Source of the DNA: Ilyobacter polytropus
GTDB taxonomy: Bacteria > Fusobacteriota > Fusobacteriia > Fusobacteriales > Fusobacteriaceae
DNA: 64,000 nt
Assembly: GCA_003246855.1 (NCBI GenBank)
Contig: QKCP01000025.1
Coordinates: 1 to 64,000 of the forward strand
Reading direction: 5' to 3'
Shown here one piece after another: positions 16,163 through 25,800 of the stretch; position 1 is the stretch's first letter, and each line of letters begins with the position of its first letter. The position numbers and the translations under genes are program-made. Below the pieces are notes generated by a model, which saw nothing but the letters and a program-made list of their open reading frames with translations, did not search any database and was not told the origin of the DNA.

Positions 16163-16230
16163 TATGGTTTAAATTTTTTCAACATATAGTCAAATTATTC
16201 TATTATGATTAATTTGCTCCTAGAATTTAC

Positions 16231-16308
16231 CCCGGTCTGCAAAGGCCGGGAACCGATATTTATTTTTTCAATATATAAATGCTGGTCTTTACGGCCAGTT
16301 TTTTTATT
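16231..16308 (+). terminator. Hairpin and terminator after ptsI
   Basis: The first hairpin is CCCGGTC/GGCCGGG (16231-16250) without a T run. The second is CTGGTC/GGCCAG (from 16282), followed by seven T, which is the likely terminator. Confidence 0.7.
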
Positions 16309-16345
16309 AAAATTAATTAACTTTAAAAAAAATGTTAAAATATGT

Positions 16346-16351
16346 TATAAT
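16346..16351 (+). promoter_or_regulatory. -10 element of the aminotransferase gene
   Basis: A perfect TATAAT lies 39 bases before the ATG; the -35 region is not clear. Confidence 0.5.
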
Positions 16352-16389
16352 TATTCTCGCAAAAACTAGACTTTTAAGGAGGAATACTT

Positions 16390-17622
16390 ATGTCATTTTC
16401 CATGGTTGCGTCCCATGCTAAAAGACCTATTATTGAAGATAAAATTTTCGGAGCAAATAGAGCTGCTCAAGAAGCTGTTAAACAGCACGGTTTTGAAAAT
16501 GTGATAAACTCCACAATAGGAGCATTTTTAGATGATCACGGAAAACTTATTTTGATGAAATCCGTAATGGAAAATTTAAGAAATCTATCTGATTCAGAAA
16601 TAGCAGCTTACGCGCCTATATCTGGTATACCGGAATTTTTAGAGGCTGTAAAAAAGGCTGCATTTAGGGACAAAACACCTGAAGGTTATATAGAGGCGGT
16701 TGCTACACCTGGTGGGTCTGGAGCTATTAGACATACTATTTCAAACTATTCAAACTTTGGCGACACTGTTATAACTTCCGATTGGTACTGGAGCGGTTAT
16801 AAAACTCTCGCCGAAGAAAACGGCAGAAAGCTCGATACTTTTAAACTTTTTGATGAAAACAAAAACTTTAATATAGATTCGTTCAAAGAAAAAATAGTGG
16901 AGGTTTTGAGCACTCAGGATAGAATCGTTATTATCTTGAATACGCCTGCACATAACCCAACAGGCTTTAGCCTAAGTTTTTCTGAATGGGAAAATGTCAT
17001 CGAACTTATCCGTGGATTTGCAAAAGACGAAACTAAAAAGATCACTCTGCTATGCGACGTTGCATACATAGATTTTGCAGGTGATGATTCCCGTGACTTC
17101 ATGAAACTTTTAGGGGGGCTTCCTAAAAATGTTTTAAGCATTATTGCATTCAGTTTGTCTAAAGGGTATACTCTTTACGGTATGAGATGCGGTGCAATCA
17201 TATGTGTTTCTTCTGACAAAGAGGTTGCTGAAGAGTTTAAGTATGTTTGCCAGTTTTCAAGTAGAGGTATATGGTCTAACAGTACAAGAGCACCTATGCA
17301 AGTCCTTGCTAATATCTTCGCAGACAAGGAGCTTTTAGAAAGAGTTGACCATGAAAGGGAGGAGCTCAGACAGCTTTTAGAAGGCAGAGCAAATATTTTC
17401 TTAGAAGAAGCTCAAAAAATCGGGTTGGAAATGTGCCCTTACAAGTCCGGATTCTTCATAAGTGTACCTTGTAATAATCCTGACGAAGTGGCAGAAAAAC
17501 TCAAAAAAGAAAATATCTTTGTTGTTCCTCTGAAACTGGGTGTCAGATTTGCCCCTTGTGCTGTTTCATTGGAAAAATGCAAGATGGTTCCTAAAAAAAT
17601 ATTCGAAGCTATAAACTCATAA
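16390..17622 (+). CDS. PLP-dependent aminotransferase, class I/II
   Basis: This 410-residue fold-type I aminotransferase resembles aspartate or aromatic aminotransferases. The PLP lysine is in SLSKGYTLYGMRCGA (about residue 258) and the preceding NTPAHNPTG segment (about 180) binds the cofactor. The C-terminal part has a substrate arginine candidate in VRFAPCAVS. The start has a good SD (AAGGAGG). It lies between PTS genes but has its own -10 and terminator, so no functional link is claimed. The substrate is not predictable. Confidence 0.9.
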   Translation: MSFSMVASHAKRPIIEDKIFGANRAAQEAVKQHGFENVINSTIGAFLDDHGKLILMKSVMENLRNLSDSEIAAYAPISGIPEFLEAVKKAAFRDKTPEGYIEAVATPGGSGAIRHTISNYSNFGDTVITSDWYWSGYKTLAEENGRKLDTFKLFDENKNFNIDSFKEKIVEVLSTQDRIVIILNTPAHNPTGFSLSFSEWENVIELIRGFAKDETKKITLLCDVAYIDFAGDDSRDFMKLLGGLPKNVLSIIAFSLSKGYTLYGMRCGAIICVSSDKEVAEEFKYVCQFSSRGIWSNSTRAPMQVLANIFADKELLERVDHEREELRQLLEGRANIFLEEAQKIGLEMCPYKSGFFISVPCNNPDEVAEKLKKENIFVVPLKLGVRFAPCAVSLEKCKMVPKKIFEAINS

Positions 17623-17623
17623 T

Positions 17624-17657
17624 AAAAAACCTGGATTTTATAAAATCCAGGTTTTTC
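17624..17657. terminator. Bidirectional terminator
   Basis: AAAAACCTGGATTTTA/TAAAATCCAGGTTTTT forms a perfect stem between the aminotransferase gene and the convergent transposase-like gene. Confidence 0.9.
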
Positions 17658-17683
17658 TATTTAAATTTTACGTACATGGTTAT

Positions 17684-18958
17684 TTAAGGGTATCTCTCAG
17701 CAATAGTGTCCATTACCTCCTTTAGATAAATCGACAGATTAAAGGTTTTATTGTAGTATTTGATATTTATATAACGTTTTATACACATGAGCTCGTAAAG
17801 ACTTATGTGTTTTCCCATTAATTCTTTGCAATACGCTGAGCTGAGATAATTCCCGTTCTGATATATTTTGACGCTGCTCACATCAAAAATATTGTATAAA
17901 ACCTCTACATTTTCACCGATATGTTTTTCTAAACTACTATGAATATAGAATAAATTTTGAAATCTAACCCCGTAGTTCTGAATTTTCCTTTCACTCTTTA
18001 ACCTGCTAAGGAGTATATCGAGTATATCTTTATTAGGAATCACCCTCAATTCCTTGAGACCGCCAAGCCATTTATCCTTAGTCCTGAAATTATGCACATT
18101 CTCTATATAGTCCTCCACCCTGACCTTTAGAAGTCTATAATCCACTTCAAGCTTTTCAGTTTCTACCATATCCAGTAAATATACCTCATTCAGATTTTCA
18201 TAAAATTCACTCATCTTGTTTTCTCCAGATGAAAAATTTATTTCCATATCAAGTTCTCTTTTTATTTCCTCTAATCTTTTCTTTTCTTGCACTCTGATGT
18301 CATTTATTACATACTCTTTTGGCTTACCGTAAACACTAAATGAGTTCTGAGCATCTTCTAAAATAGCTGCTCTAAAAAGCTGTAAAGCATCGTCTAAAGT
18401 AGGAGGTTCAAAACTTATATAAAAGCTGCAAACAGCTTTTGAGTAAGTATCATAAACTATGCTTAAGTATGGATTTTTTATTTCATCAACAAATTCATCC
18501 AATATTCTCACATTTAAAACCCCAGTAGCAAATTCAAACATTTCATTGGATTCTTTACTTTTTAAGGAGTAAGGATCTGCGTATTTTTTTATAAAAGGGT
18601 CCAAATTATTCACTATCCTATAAACTGTATCATAGCTTATTTTTTCCCCACCCATTTTTTTTATAAAATTTATGACTTTATCATGTAAATCCTGAATTTT
18701 AATATCGGGATTTTCCCTGTAAATTTTTTCTACATACTTTATAGTTTTCTTATCCACACTTCTGTAAGTGTTTTTATCTTTTCTAGTCGTCTTCTTCAAT
18801 CCGTTTAAGCCATTTTTTTTATAATAGCTAACCCAACGTTTAAGGGTACTGTACGATACATCTTCTTCGTCACTTATATCTTTTAAACTTTTTCTATTCT
18901 CAAGAAATGGTTTTATGACTTTATATCTTTTTTTCTCTAAGTTATCCTCTTTTCCCAC
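17684..18958 (-). CDS. Mu/TnsB-like transposase relative, probably catalytically altered
   Basis: This 424-residue protein has an N-terminal helix-turn-helix (SYSTLKRWVSYYKKNG, about residues 40-60), an RNase H-like integrase core (about 140-270) and a Mu-type C-terminal barrel (about 300-390, with NYGVRFQNLFY). In the core, YDTYSKAV keeps the first Asp and VINDIRV keeps an Asp but lacks the usual NG. In the segment that normally reads GKIERFF the sequence is NKMSEFY, so the catalytic Glu seems to be replaced by Ser, with Glu moved by one. The first in-frame start is a TTG at 18979, but the SD AGAGGTG favours the GTG at 18958. No terminal repeats or partner ATPase flank it. It may be a domesticated DNA-binding protein; that is inference. 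Confidence 0.65.
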   Translation of the reverse strand: MGKEDNLEKKRYKVIKPFLENRKSLKDISDEEDVSYSTLKRWVSYYKKNGLNGLKKTTRKDKNTYRSVDKKTIKYVEKIYRENPDIKIQDLHDKVINFIKKMGGEKISYDTVYRIVNNLDPFIKKYADPYSLKSKESNEMFEFATGVLNVRILDEFVDEIKNPYLSIVYDTYSKAVCSFYISFEPPTLDDALQLFRAAILEDAQNSFSVYGKPKEYVINDIRVQEKKRLEEIKRELDMEINFSSGENKMSEFYENLNEVYLLDMVETEKLEVDYRLLKVRVEDYIENVHNFRTKDKWLGGLKELRVIPNKDILDILLSRLKSERKIQNYGVRFQNLFYIHSSLEKHIGENVEVLYNIFDVSSVKIYQNGNYLSSAYCKELMGKHISLYELMCIKRYINIKYYNKTFNLSIYLKEVMDTIAERYP

Positions 18959-19112
18959 AATACACCTCTTTTCCGCCAATTTTATATTATAAAATTATTC
19001 TATATCAAAATTTTTAACTTGTCAATTTTTTAGATTTTTTTTGAGCCTTTTTCAAATAAATCCATGACACAATGCAGTTGACCCCACCTTATAAAATAAA
19101 GCTGGAAATGTC

Positions 19113-19295
19113 GAACGGTTATTTTTTACCCTCTAATGGTTCAAATAATTTCAAAAACAGTTGACAAAAAAAACAAAAAAGAGTATTATATTATCATGAA
19201 GCAGATACAAAAAAACTGCTTTATACAGTTTTACGCTGAAACTACTGGAATATACAAAAATTTAGGGATCATTTTTTTACAAAAAATAACCGTTC
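19113..19295. repeat. 183-bp segment bounded by a 15-bp inverted repeat
   Basis: GAACGGTTATTTTTT (19113-19127) and its exact complement (19281-19295) flank 153 bases that contain the crr promoter. The segment has no gene and no obvious target-site duplication. The rest of 18959-19436 holds the divergent upstream regions and the crr leader. Confidence 0.7.
19161..19189 (+). promoter_or_regulatory. Promoter of the crr-ptsG operon
   Basis: TTGACA (19161-19166) and TATTAT (19184-19189) have a 17-base spacer made almost only of A. A leader of about 240 bases follows, with a hairpin AAAACTG/CAGTTTT near 19210-19231 and a poorly conserved RAT-like stretch near 19347-19385. Confidence 0.8.
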
Positions 19296-19436
19296 TAAAA
19301 TTACTCTACTTTTATATAAAAGTTCAGTTTTAGACCACGGCTAAACTTGTGTACTGTTTCAATTCAAAAGGATGCCTAGGTTTTCCAGGTATATTTAAAC
19401 TAGATAAATTAATATATTTTAAGGAGGATTTTTTAT

Positions 19437-19955
19437 ATGGGTTTTTTCAGTAAAATTTTTAAAAAAGGGTCAGAGGCTCAGGATTCTGGTCGTATTTTCG
19501 AAATTTATGCTCCTATAGCTGGGGAAATTATCGATCTTTCAGAAATACCTGATGAAGCTTTTTCTTCTAAACTTATCGGAGACGGGGTTGGCTTAGTACC
19601 AACTGAAGACTGCGAAATAATATCTGCCCCTTGCGATGCAGAAGACATTAGCATTTTCGATACAAATCATGCAGTTTCTTTTGAAACAAAAGATGGAGTT
19701 GAATTAATCGTTCACTTCGGTATCGACACTGTTCAGTTGAATGGTAAAGGATTTGAAAGACTTGGTGCAGATGAAGGTGCTGTAAAAAGAGGGGATCAGC
19801 TAGTAAAATATGATTTGGAATATATCAAAAAACAAGCCAAGTCACATAAAACTCCGGTTATAATCTCTTCTATGGATATGGTGGAGAAAATAGAACCGAT
19901 GAGCGGAAAAGTTAAACCTGGTGACCTTTTAATGAGGGTTACTTTAAAAAAATAA
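19437..19955 (+). CDS. crr: PTS EIIA component, glucose type
   Basis: This soluble EIIA of the glucose family has 172 residues. It receives phosphate from HPr and passes it to the EIIB domain of the adjacent EIICB. The family signature is the APIAGEIIDL start of the domain (about residue 24), and the active histidine lies in LIVHFGIDTVQL (His93). SD AAGGAGG is strong. It lies 67 bases upstream of ptsG and shares its promoter, so both form a two-gene glucose-type permease operon. Confidence 0.95.
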   Translation: MGFFSKIFKKGSEAQDSGRIFEIYAPIAGEIIDLSEIPDEAFSSKLIGDGVGLVPTEDCEIISAPCDAEDISIFDTNHAVSFETKDGVELIVHFGIDTVQLNGKGFERLGADEGAVKRGDQLVKYDLEYIKKQAKSHKTPVIISSMDMVEKIEPMSGKVKPGDLLMRVTLKK

Positions 19956-20022
19956 TGGTTTAAAACAAGGGTTGTATGGTATGGGGTTTTCTTAATCACT
20001 ATTTATTTTAGGAGGTTTTTTA

Positions 20023-21492
20023 ATGAAAGCATTTACTCAGCTTCAAAGAATCGGTAAAGCAATTATGACGCCAGTTGCACTGCTTCCTGCTGCTGGACTT
20101 TTCTTGGCATTCGGTAACAAATTAGGTATTCCTTTAATGGAACAAGTTGGAGGAGTTATATTTGCTAATCTTCCTCTACTTTTCGCAGTGGGTACAGCGA
20201 TAGGGCTTGCTGGCGGAGAAGGGGTTGCAGGACTTGCATCGATAGTTGCCTTGCTCGTTATGAACGTAACTATGGGAAATCTTACTAACGCCACTGAAAT
20301 GCTGGCTCAGGGTAATATGGCTTATGCAGAAGTTTTAGGTATCCCTACTCTTCAAACAGGGGTGTTTGGGGGTATCATCGCAGGTGTCATAGGGGCTTCC
20401 CTTTACAATAAGTTCTACAGTATAGAATTACCACCGTTTTTAGGCTTCTTTTCAGGTAAAAGGTTCGTACCTATAGTAACCGCTGTTGTAGCTTTCTTAG
20501 TTGGAATGGCTATGCCTATTATCTGGAAACCTATACAAGCTGGACTTTTCCAACTGTCTTACCTTGCAAACGGTACAAACACAAATGTTTCAACTTTTAT
20601 ATTCGGATTGATTGAAAGATCGCTAATCCCATTTGGACTACACCACATTTTCTACTCGCCGTTCTGGTTCCAATTTGGAGAGTATATTGACAAAGCTGGA
20701 CATGTTGTACAAGGAGACCAAGCGATATGGTTTTCAATGCTAAAAGATAATGTAACTAACTTTTCCTCTTCAACTTATCAAGGGGCTGGTAAATTCATGA
20801 CAGGTAAATTCCCGTTCATGATGTTCGGACTTCCAGCTGCTGCACTTGCTATGTACCACGAAGCTAAGCCTGGTAGGAAAAAAGTTGCTGCAGGTATACT
20901 TTTCTCAGCTGCACTTACCTCTTTCTTAACAGGTATTACTGAACCAATTGAGTTTGCATTCTTATTCGTTGCGCCGGTTCTATACGGAATTCACTGTGTA
21001 TTAGCAGCTACTTCGTTCATGATAATGAACATGCTAAACGTTAGAATAGGTATGACTTTCTCTGGTGGAATTATCGACTACATAGTATTTGGAGTAATGC
21101 CTAACAGAACTCAATGGTGGCTTGTTATCGTTGTTGGATCGATATTGGCTGTTCTATATTACTTCTTATTCAGGTTCGCAATCAGAAAATGGGACCTTAA
21201 AACTCCTGGTAGAGAAGATGATACAACAGAGGAAGTTTCTACTCACCTTGGCAACCACGAGCTTGCGGTACTTACAATAGATGCGCTCGGGGGTAAAACA
21301 AACCTAGTTTCTGTTGACGCGTGTATTACAAGACTTAGAGTTGAGGTAAAAGACACGGGGGCAGTAAACGACGGAGAACTTAAAAAACTTGGAGCCGCAG
21401 GAGTCTTAAAAGTTGGAACTAATGGAGTTCAAGCTATATTCGGTTCTAAAGCACAGTTTATATCAAATGATATCCAAAAATTAATCAAATAA
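20023..21492 (+). CDS. ptsG: PTS EIICB component, glucose type
   Basis: This 489-residue permease has an N-terminal membrane EIIC domain (about residues 1-390, about 8-10 hydrophobic segments) and a C-terminal cytoplasmic EIIB domain. Typical EIIC elements are [13 protein letters not shown] near 22, [17 protein letters not shown] near 205 and the [15 protein letters not shown] segment near 305. The phosphocysteine is in [12 protein letters not shown] (Cys434). Glucose specificity is likely, but N-acetylglucosamine or a related sugar cannot be excluded. SD AGGAGG is clear and a terminator follows. Confidence 0.94.
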   Translation: MKAFTQLQRIGKAIMTPVALLPAAGLFLAFGNKLGIPLMEQVGGVIFANLPLLFAVGTAIGLAGGEGVAGLASIVALLVMNVTMGNLTNATEMLAQGNMAYAEVLGIPTLQTGVFGGIIAGVIGASLYNKFYSIELPPFLGFFSGKRFVPIVTAVVAFLVGMAMPIIWKPIQAGLFQLSYLANGTNTNVSTFIFGLIERSLIPFGLHHIFYSPFWFQFGEYIDKAGHVVQGDQAIWFSMLKDNVTNFSSSTYQGAGKFMTGKFPFMMFGLPAAALAMYHEAKPGRKKVAAGILFSAALTSFLTGITEPIEFAFLFVAPVLYGIHCVLAATSFMIMNMLNVRIGMTFSGGIIDYIVFGVMPNRTQWWLVIVVGSILAVLYYFLFRFAIRKWDLKTPGREDDTTEEVSTHLGNHELAVLTIDALGGKTNLVSVDACITRLRVEVKDTGAVNDGELKKLGAAGVLKVGTNGVQAIFGSKAQFISNDIQKLIK

Positions 21493-21494
21493 AA

Positions 21495-21525
21495 AAAAGC
21501 GGGAATATTCCCGCTTTTTCTATTT
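21495..21525. terminator. Terminator of crr-ptsG
   Basis: AAAAGCGGGAATATTCCCGCTTTTT-type perfect stem with flanking A and T runs, usable by the convergent MATE gene as well. Confidence 0.9.
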
Positions 21526-21536
21526 AATCTAAATAA

Positions 21537-22901
21537 TTATATTGAACACATCTGCAATTCATGACATTCCTCTAACCTCTTCATTTCTTTTAGCATAAAG
21601 ACAGCAGTTATTAAAAATGAAACCACATCTGCAATAGCTCCAGTAAGCCAAACACCATTAATGCCAAATATTCTAGGCAAAATTAAAAGCAGCGGTATAA
21701 ACAAAAATACCTGTCTAGACAAATTTAGCATTATAGACTTTTGAGGATATCCAACTGATTGGAAATAACTCGCCCCTATTATCTGAACTACTGCCAAGAT
21801 AATCATAGAAAGATATATTCTTATACCACTGACTGTAGTATCTATAAGGACAGCATCGGATTTATTAAAAAGCGATATAAGTATTTGAGGAAAAAATTCT
21901 ATAATAATAAATCCTAAAATCGCTAAAGCCATCGCCGAAAATATAGCTATTTTCAGTGTATCCTTTACCCTACCATATCTTTCAGCGCCGTAATTAAAAC
22001 CTATGATCGGCTGTGCCCCCTGGTTTATTCCATTTATTACTATAACCATGAAAAGATAAACGCTGTTTACTATACCCATTGCACCGACAGCCACGTCACC
22101 ACCATACTTCAATAGAGCTTTATTTGCAAAAACTGCAACAAAACTTGCCGCCAATTGAAGCGAAAGAGGTGAAAGCCCTATTTTAGATATTTCCTTTATT
22201 ATCTCTTTTTCCAACTTCAGGTATTCCAATTTTATTTTGAGGATACTTTTTTTACTTTTTGTAAAATAAAACATAACAAATGCCGCTGAAACCATGTTCG
22301 AAATAGCTGTAGCATACGCAGCTCCACTGACACCCAGTTTAAAGTAAAAGATAAATATAGGGTCTAGAATTATGTTTAATATAGCTCCGATCAGCATGGC
22401 TTTCATTGCTAGTTTAGAGTTTCCTTCAGCTCTTATTTGATTACACATTCCAAGTGCAATGAAATTAAAAAATATGCTAAAATTTATTATCCTCATATAA
22501 TCCCTTGCATATGGCAGGGTATTTCCACTGGCTCCAAACAAAATCAAAAGCTTATTTAAAAAAATTGTAAAAAGGCACATCATTATTATACTTATAATTG
22601 TAAACATTAAAAAAACGTTTGATAATACGCGGCTGGCACCTTCATTATTATTTTGTCCGAGCCTAATGGATATAAGAGGAGCCCCTCCCTGCCCTACGAA
22701 CATTCCAAAAGCTATTATAATTGTAAAAATCGGAAAAGTTATACTTACTCCGGCTATGGCATAGGTTCCTAAATTACCTATGAAAATTCTGTCAACTATG
22801 TTATACAATGCAAAAACCAAGCTACCTATTATAGCTGGTATTGAAAATTCCAAGAGTAGCTTTGGTATGCTCCCATTTAAAAGTTTTTCATTTTTTCCCA
22901 T
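21537..22901 (-). CDS. MATE family efflux transporter
   Basis: This 454-residue membrane protein has about 12 hydrophobic segments in two homologous halves, typical of MATE Na+- or H+-coupled drug exporters. The N-terminal half shows SIPAIIGSLVFALYNIVDRIFIG and GMFVGQGGAPLISIRLGQ, and the second half shows NGINQGAQPIIGFNYGA, the repeated MATE signature. The SD AAGGAG favours the ATG at 22901 over the GTG at 22910. Substrate unknown. It is convergent with ptsG. Confidence 0.93.
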   Translation of the reverse strand: MGKNEKLLNGSIPKLLLEFSIPAIIGSLVFALYNIVDRIFIGNLGTYAIAGVSITFPIFTIIIAFGMFVGQGGAPLISIRLGQNNNEGASRVLSNVFLMFTIISIIMMCLFTIFLNKLLILFGASGNTLPYARDYMRIINFSIFFNFIALGMCNQIRAEGNSKLAMKAMLIGAILNIILDPIFIFYFKLGVSGAAYATAISNMVSAAFVMFYFTKSKKSILKIKLEYLKLEKEIIKEISKIGLSPLSLQLAASFVAVFANKALLKYGGDVAVGAMGIVNSVYLFMVIVINGINQGAQPIIGFNYGAERYGRVKDTLKIAIFSAMALAILGFIIIEFFPQILISLFNKSDAVLIDTTVSGIRIYLSMIILAVVQIIGASYFQSVGYPQKSIMLNLSRQVFLFIPLLLILPRIFGINGVWLTGAIADVVSFLITAVFMLKEMKRLEECHELQMCSI

Positions 22902-23003
22902 TACATTCACTCCTTATATTTAAAACATATTTTTCCAGTATTAATTTAATTCAAAGATATCTATTAAAAAGCTAAAGCATCCTAACTGCACCTAAATATT
23001 CTG

Positions 23004-24452
23004 CTATATCGAATCCTCATACTGAGTAAGCATATAAACAGAAGACCTTTTTCTTAAACCAAGAGTTATGGGGATACCTATTAAAACTATAATAGTTGCT
23101 ATAATGCTCATCTCATTTATTCCAAGAGTGGATGCTTTAAGATATAATATATTCCCCGATAACCCTACAGCCTCAAGTTTTTGCACATGCACTACTGTTC
23201 TCGTGCTAAGAAGCGATGCAAATATTCCTACAGATAGAGATCCCACAGACTGCCTTATCCAATTGTTGGCTGCAGAAGCATGCCCAGAAAGTTCTTTGTG
23301 CACAGCAGCCATCCCCAGATTTGTAACCGGCATCATGGACATGGAAATACCTATATTTCTAACAATCATCCAACATGTCACATACCACTTTGATGTGTCG
23401 ACTACAAGATGCCCCATTTTCCAAGAACCGAAAGCTATAAGCATGATACCTATAATTATAAGAAGTTGCGGCTCCATTTTTTCATATAGTTTCCCAACCA
23501 GCGGCATTGACACTGCCATGACCAATGAAGGAGGTAGCATTACAAGCCCTGCATCTATAGGGGATAAACCTTGGACATTTTGCAGAAACAGTGGAGCAAA
23601 TAGCACTCCCGAATAAAGGGCTATATAAATTATACCAATTAGAACGATGCTCAATGTAAACCGCTTGTATCTAAATACCCTGAGATTTAACATGGGCTCC
23701 TTAGTAGTAAGTTCTCTATGTATAAATAATGCCAAACATAAGACACCGGCTAATACTAATAGGAGGAATTTAAAGGATTTCAAGCCCCAGTTCGCACCTT
23801 GGCTAAAGGCTACAAGCAGCGATACACTGGCTCCAATACATGTAGCGAACCCTATAGAATCAAAAGTTTTAGTTGAGCTCAGCTTATAATAAGGCATAAT
23901 AAAAACAGACATTATAGTTGCTACAATTCCTATTGGCACGTTTACAATAAAAATTGATTTCCACCCATAGTTCTCAATGAGCCATCCGGCTATAGTAGGT
24001 CCAAGGGCTGGTCCAAGCATGGAGGCCAGTGCCCAGATACTAATAGCAAAAGCCTGCTTATTCTTGTGTATAATTTGATAAATTATGGCCATTGCTGAAG
24101 GGGCTATTACTCCACCAAAACACCCTTGGAGAATACGAGAAAAAATCAATAGGTGTATATTTTGTGAAGTAGCACATAAAAATGACGATAGAGTAAAACC
24201 AATAAGGGCAAGTATGTAAAGACGCTTGTAGCTAATTTTTTCCCCAAGATACCCCGTTATAGGAGCTATTATCCCAAGCGATAAAATATAAGCTGTAAGT
24301 GTCCATTTTACTGCGTCCAAATTTGTAGAAAAACTTTTCATCAAAACTGGTATCGCTATATTTATTGCACTTAAATTGAAGACTGCTAAAAAAGCTCCTA
24401 TAAATATTACAGACATTAACGGCCAAAATGACACATTTTCATTTCCCTTCAA
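23004..24452 (-). CDS. MFS multidrug exporter, DHA2 (EmrB/QacA) type
   Basis: This protein has 482 residues and about 14 hydrophobic segments. The DHA2 group motifs are FLAVFNLSAINIAIP in the first helix (motif D1 region), the GYLGEKISYKRLYI loop (motif A) and RILQGCFGGVIAPSAMAII (motif B). An antiporter motif C follows in ALASMLGPALGPTIAG. The start is a TTG with SD AAGGAG. No TolC- or EmrA-like partner gene is adjacent. Substrates are unknown. Confidence 0.92.
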   Translation of the reverse strand: MKGNENVSFWPLMSVIFIGAFLAVFNLSAINIAIPVLMKSFSTNLDAVKWTLTAYILSLGIIAPITGYLGEKISYKRLYILALIGFTLSSFLCATSQNIHLLIFSRILQGCFGGVIAPSAMAIIYQIIHKNKQAFAISIWALASMLGPALGPTIAGWLIENYGWKSIFIVNVPIGIVATIMSVFIMPYYKLSSTKTFDSIGFATCIGASVSLLVAFSQGANWGLKSFKFLLLVLAGVLCLALFIHRELTTKEPMLNLRVFRYKRFTLSIVLIGIIYIALYSGVLFAPLFLQNVQGLSPIDAGLVMLPPSLVMAVSMPLVGKLYEKMEPQLLIIIGIMLIAFGSWKMGHLVVDTSKWYVTCWMIVRNIGISMSMMPVTNLGMAAVHKELSGHASAANNWIRQSVGSLSVGIFASLLSTRTVVHVQKLEAVGLSGNILYLKASTLGINEMSIIATIIVLIGIPITLGLRKRSSVYMLTQYEDSI

Positions 24453-24604
24453 ATATTACCACTCCTTAAAACTAAAAAGTTTATATAGGAACTATTATAA
24501 ATCATTCTAGTTGTTTATGCAACTATTTTTAAGATTTGTATCACCTAGAATTTATCTTTAAAAAAATCATAATCTATGCTATACTTTCTTAGTCAATCAA
24601 GTAA

Positions 24605-24692
24605 AAATGGGAGCTGATATTATCGGCTGAGAGGAAGTATATATGCTTCGACCATGGACCTGATCTGGGTAATGCCAGCGTAGGGAGTTGCG
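24605..24692 (+). promoter_or_regulatory. TPP riboswitch
   Basis: The conserved thi-box elements are present: GGCTGAGAGG near 24624, ACCTGATCTGGGTAATGCCAGCGTAGGGA near 24658-24686. It precedes a thiamine transport operon and is followed directly by a terminator. A TATACT -10 (24580-24585) lies upstream. Confidence 0.95.
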
Positions 24693-24695
24693 AAT

Positions 24696-24726
24696 CTGTC
24701 TCTCGGCTGGGGCAGTTTTTTTTATT
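24696..24726 (+). terminator. TPP-controlled terminator
   Basis: CTGTCTC pairs with GGGGCAG, followed by eight T. CTCTCGGC in the loop region is partly complementary to the riboswitch GGCTGAGAG segment, allowing alternative pairing. Confidence 0.8.
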
Positions 24727-24758
24727 TATTTTTAAATTATAGGATGGTGACATATACA

Positions 24759-25052
24759 GTGGAAAAAATAAACTTAAGCTTGCAGATAGTCCCAATCATA
24801 GAAGATGAGGGTAAAATGTACGGGGCAGTGGATAAGGTAATAGAAATGATAGCTAAAAGCGGCTACAAATATGAAGTCGGACCAATGGAAACTACTATAG
24901 AGGGGGACATTGACGGACTGTTACAGATTGTAAAGGATGCACAAAAAATTTGTGTAGAAGAGGGTGCTGTTAGGGTAGTAAGCGTCATTAAGATAGATTA
25001 TAAAAAAGACGGGATAGGGATGGATGAAAAAACTAAAAAATATAGGGGATAG
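24759..25052 (+). CDS. MTH1187/YkoF-family thiamine-binding protein
   Basis: This 97-residue protein of the MTH1187 family (also called DUF77) binds thiamine or its pyrimidine precursor in related proteins. The family segment SGYKYEVGPMETTIEGD lies near residues 34-50. The frame opens at an ATG at 24744, but the SD-like AGGATGGTGA points to the GTG at 24759, which gives the usual family length. It is first in the TPP-controlled operon and overlaps the permease gene by 29 bases. Confidence 0.85.
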   Translation: MEKINLSLQIVPIIEDEGKMYGAVDKVIEMIAKSGYKYEVGPMETTIEGDIDGLLQIVKDAQKICVEEGAVRVVSVIKIDYKKDGIGMDEKTKKYRG

Positions 25053-25800
25053 GGGCTTACAGGCTGCTTTCATTCTTTTCTTAGCTTTTCTATGGGAATT
25101 CATAAGCATAAAACTCAGGGTACCGAACTACATCCTGCCGGCTCCTTCTAGGATTTTAATGGCTCTGTTCTCGAAAAGAGAGATACTTTGGGTGCATACT
25201 AAGACCACTTTTTTTGAAGCAATGTTAGGTTTTCTAATTGCAATTATATTAGCGGTTTTATTAGGGCAGCTTATGAACTGCTTTAAAAAGCTAAAGGTAG
25301 TGCTTTATCCTATCCTACTAATTTCCCAGACCGTTCCACTTATAGCCATAGCACCACTAATACTAATATGGTTCGGATTCGGGGTAATGCCAAAAATAAT
25401 TATCGTGATTATTATATGTTTTTTTCCTATACTGATAAGCTTTTTGGACGGTATGGAGCAGGTGGACGAAGATATGGTGCACCTCATGCAAACCATGAAG
25501 GCCAGCAAAGTTCAGATTTTTTTCAAGCTAAAAATCCCTGCAAGCCTGCCCGCATTTTTTGCAGGTTTAAAGATCTCTGCTACTTATAGTATAATGGGAG
25601 CTGTTATCGGGGAGTGGCTTGGGGCTAAAAACGGGCTGGGCATATTTATGACCAGGGCTATAAGTTCTTTTAAAACCGATGAACTTTTTGCCGATATCTT
25701 TATAGTAGTCGTCCTGAGTTTTTTTATGTTCAAACTTGTAAAAATATTTGAAATAATTCTTATGCCATATAACAAAAAATCAAGAAATGGAGGAAAATAA
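25024..25800 (+). CDS. Thiamine-precursor ABC transporter permease
   Basis: This 258-residue permease belongs to the SsuC/ThiX class of ABC permeases, with about 6 membrane segments. The cytoplasmic coupling loop EQVDEDMVHLMQTMKASKVQIFFKLKIP (the EAA region) is near residue 140-170, followed by ISATYSIMGAVIGEWLG. The TPP riboswitch upstream and the binding protein downstream define the substrate as thiamine or a pyrimidine precursor such as formylaminopyrimidine. Its stop overlaps the binding-protein start by one base. Confidence 0.88.
   Translation: MKKLKNIGDRGLQAAFILFLAFLWEFISIKLRVPNYILPAPSRILMALFSKREILWVHTKTTFFEAMLGFLIAIILAVLLGQLMNCFKKLKVVLYPILLISQTVPLIAIAPLILIWFGFGVMPKIIIVIIICFFPILISFLDGMEQVDEDMVHLMQTMKASKVQIFFKLKIPASLPAFFAGLKISATYSIMGAVIGEWLGAKNGLGIFMTRAISSFKTDELFADIFIVVVLSFFMFKLVKIFEIILMPYNKKSRNGGK

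Noticed and set aside
19136..19333. 65-residue plus-strand frame upstream of crr
   Set aside because: It spans the crr promoter and has no SD; it is leader sequence.
19347..19390. RAT site in the crr leader
   Set aside because: TTGTGTACT and a later AGG resemble a RAT, but the internal pairs and a following terminator with a T run are missing.
23068..23616. 182-residue plus-strand frame opposite the MFS gene
   Set aside because: It lies fully antisense to a clear transporter gene and has no family features.
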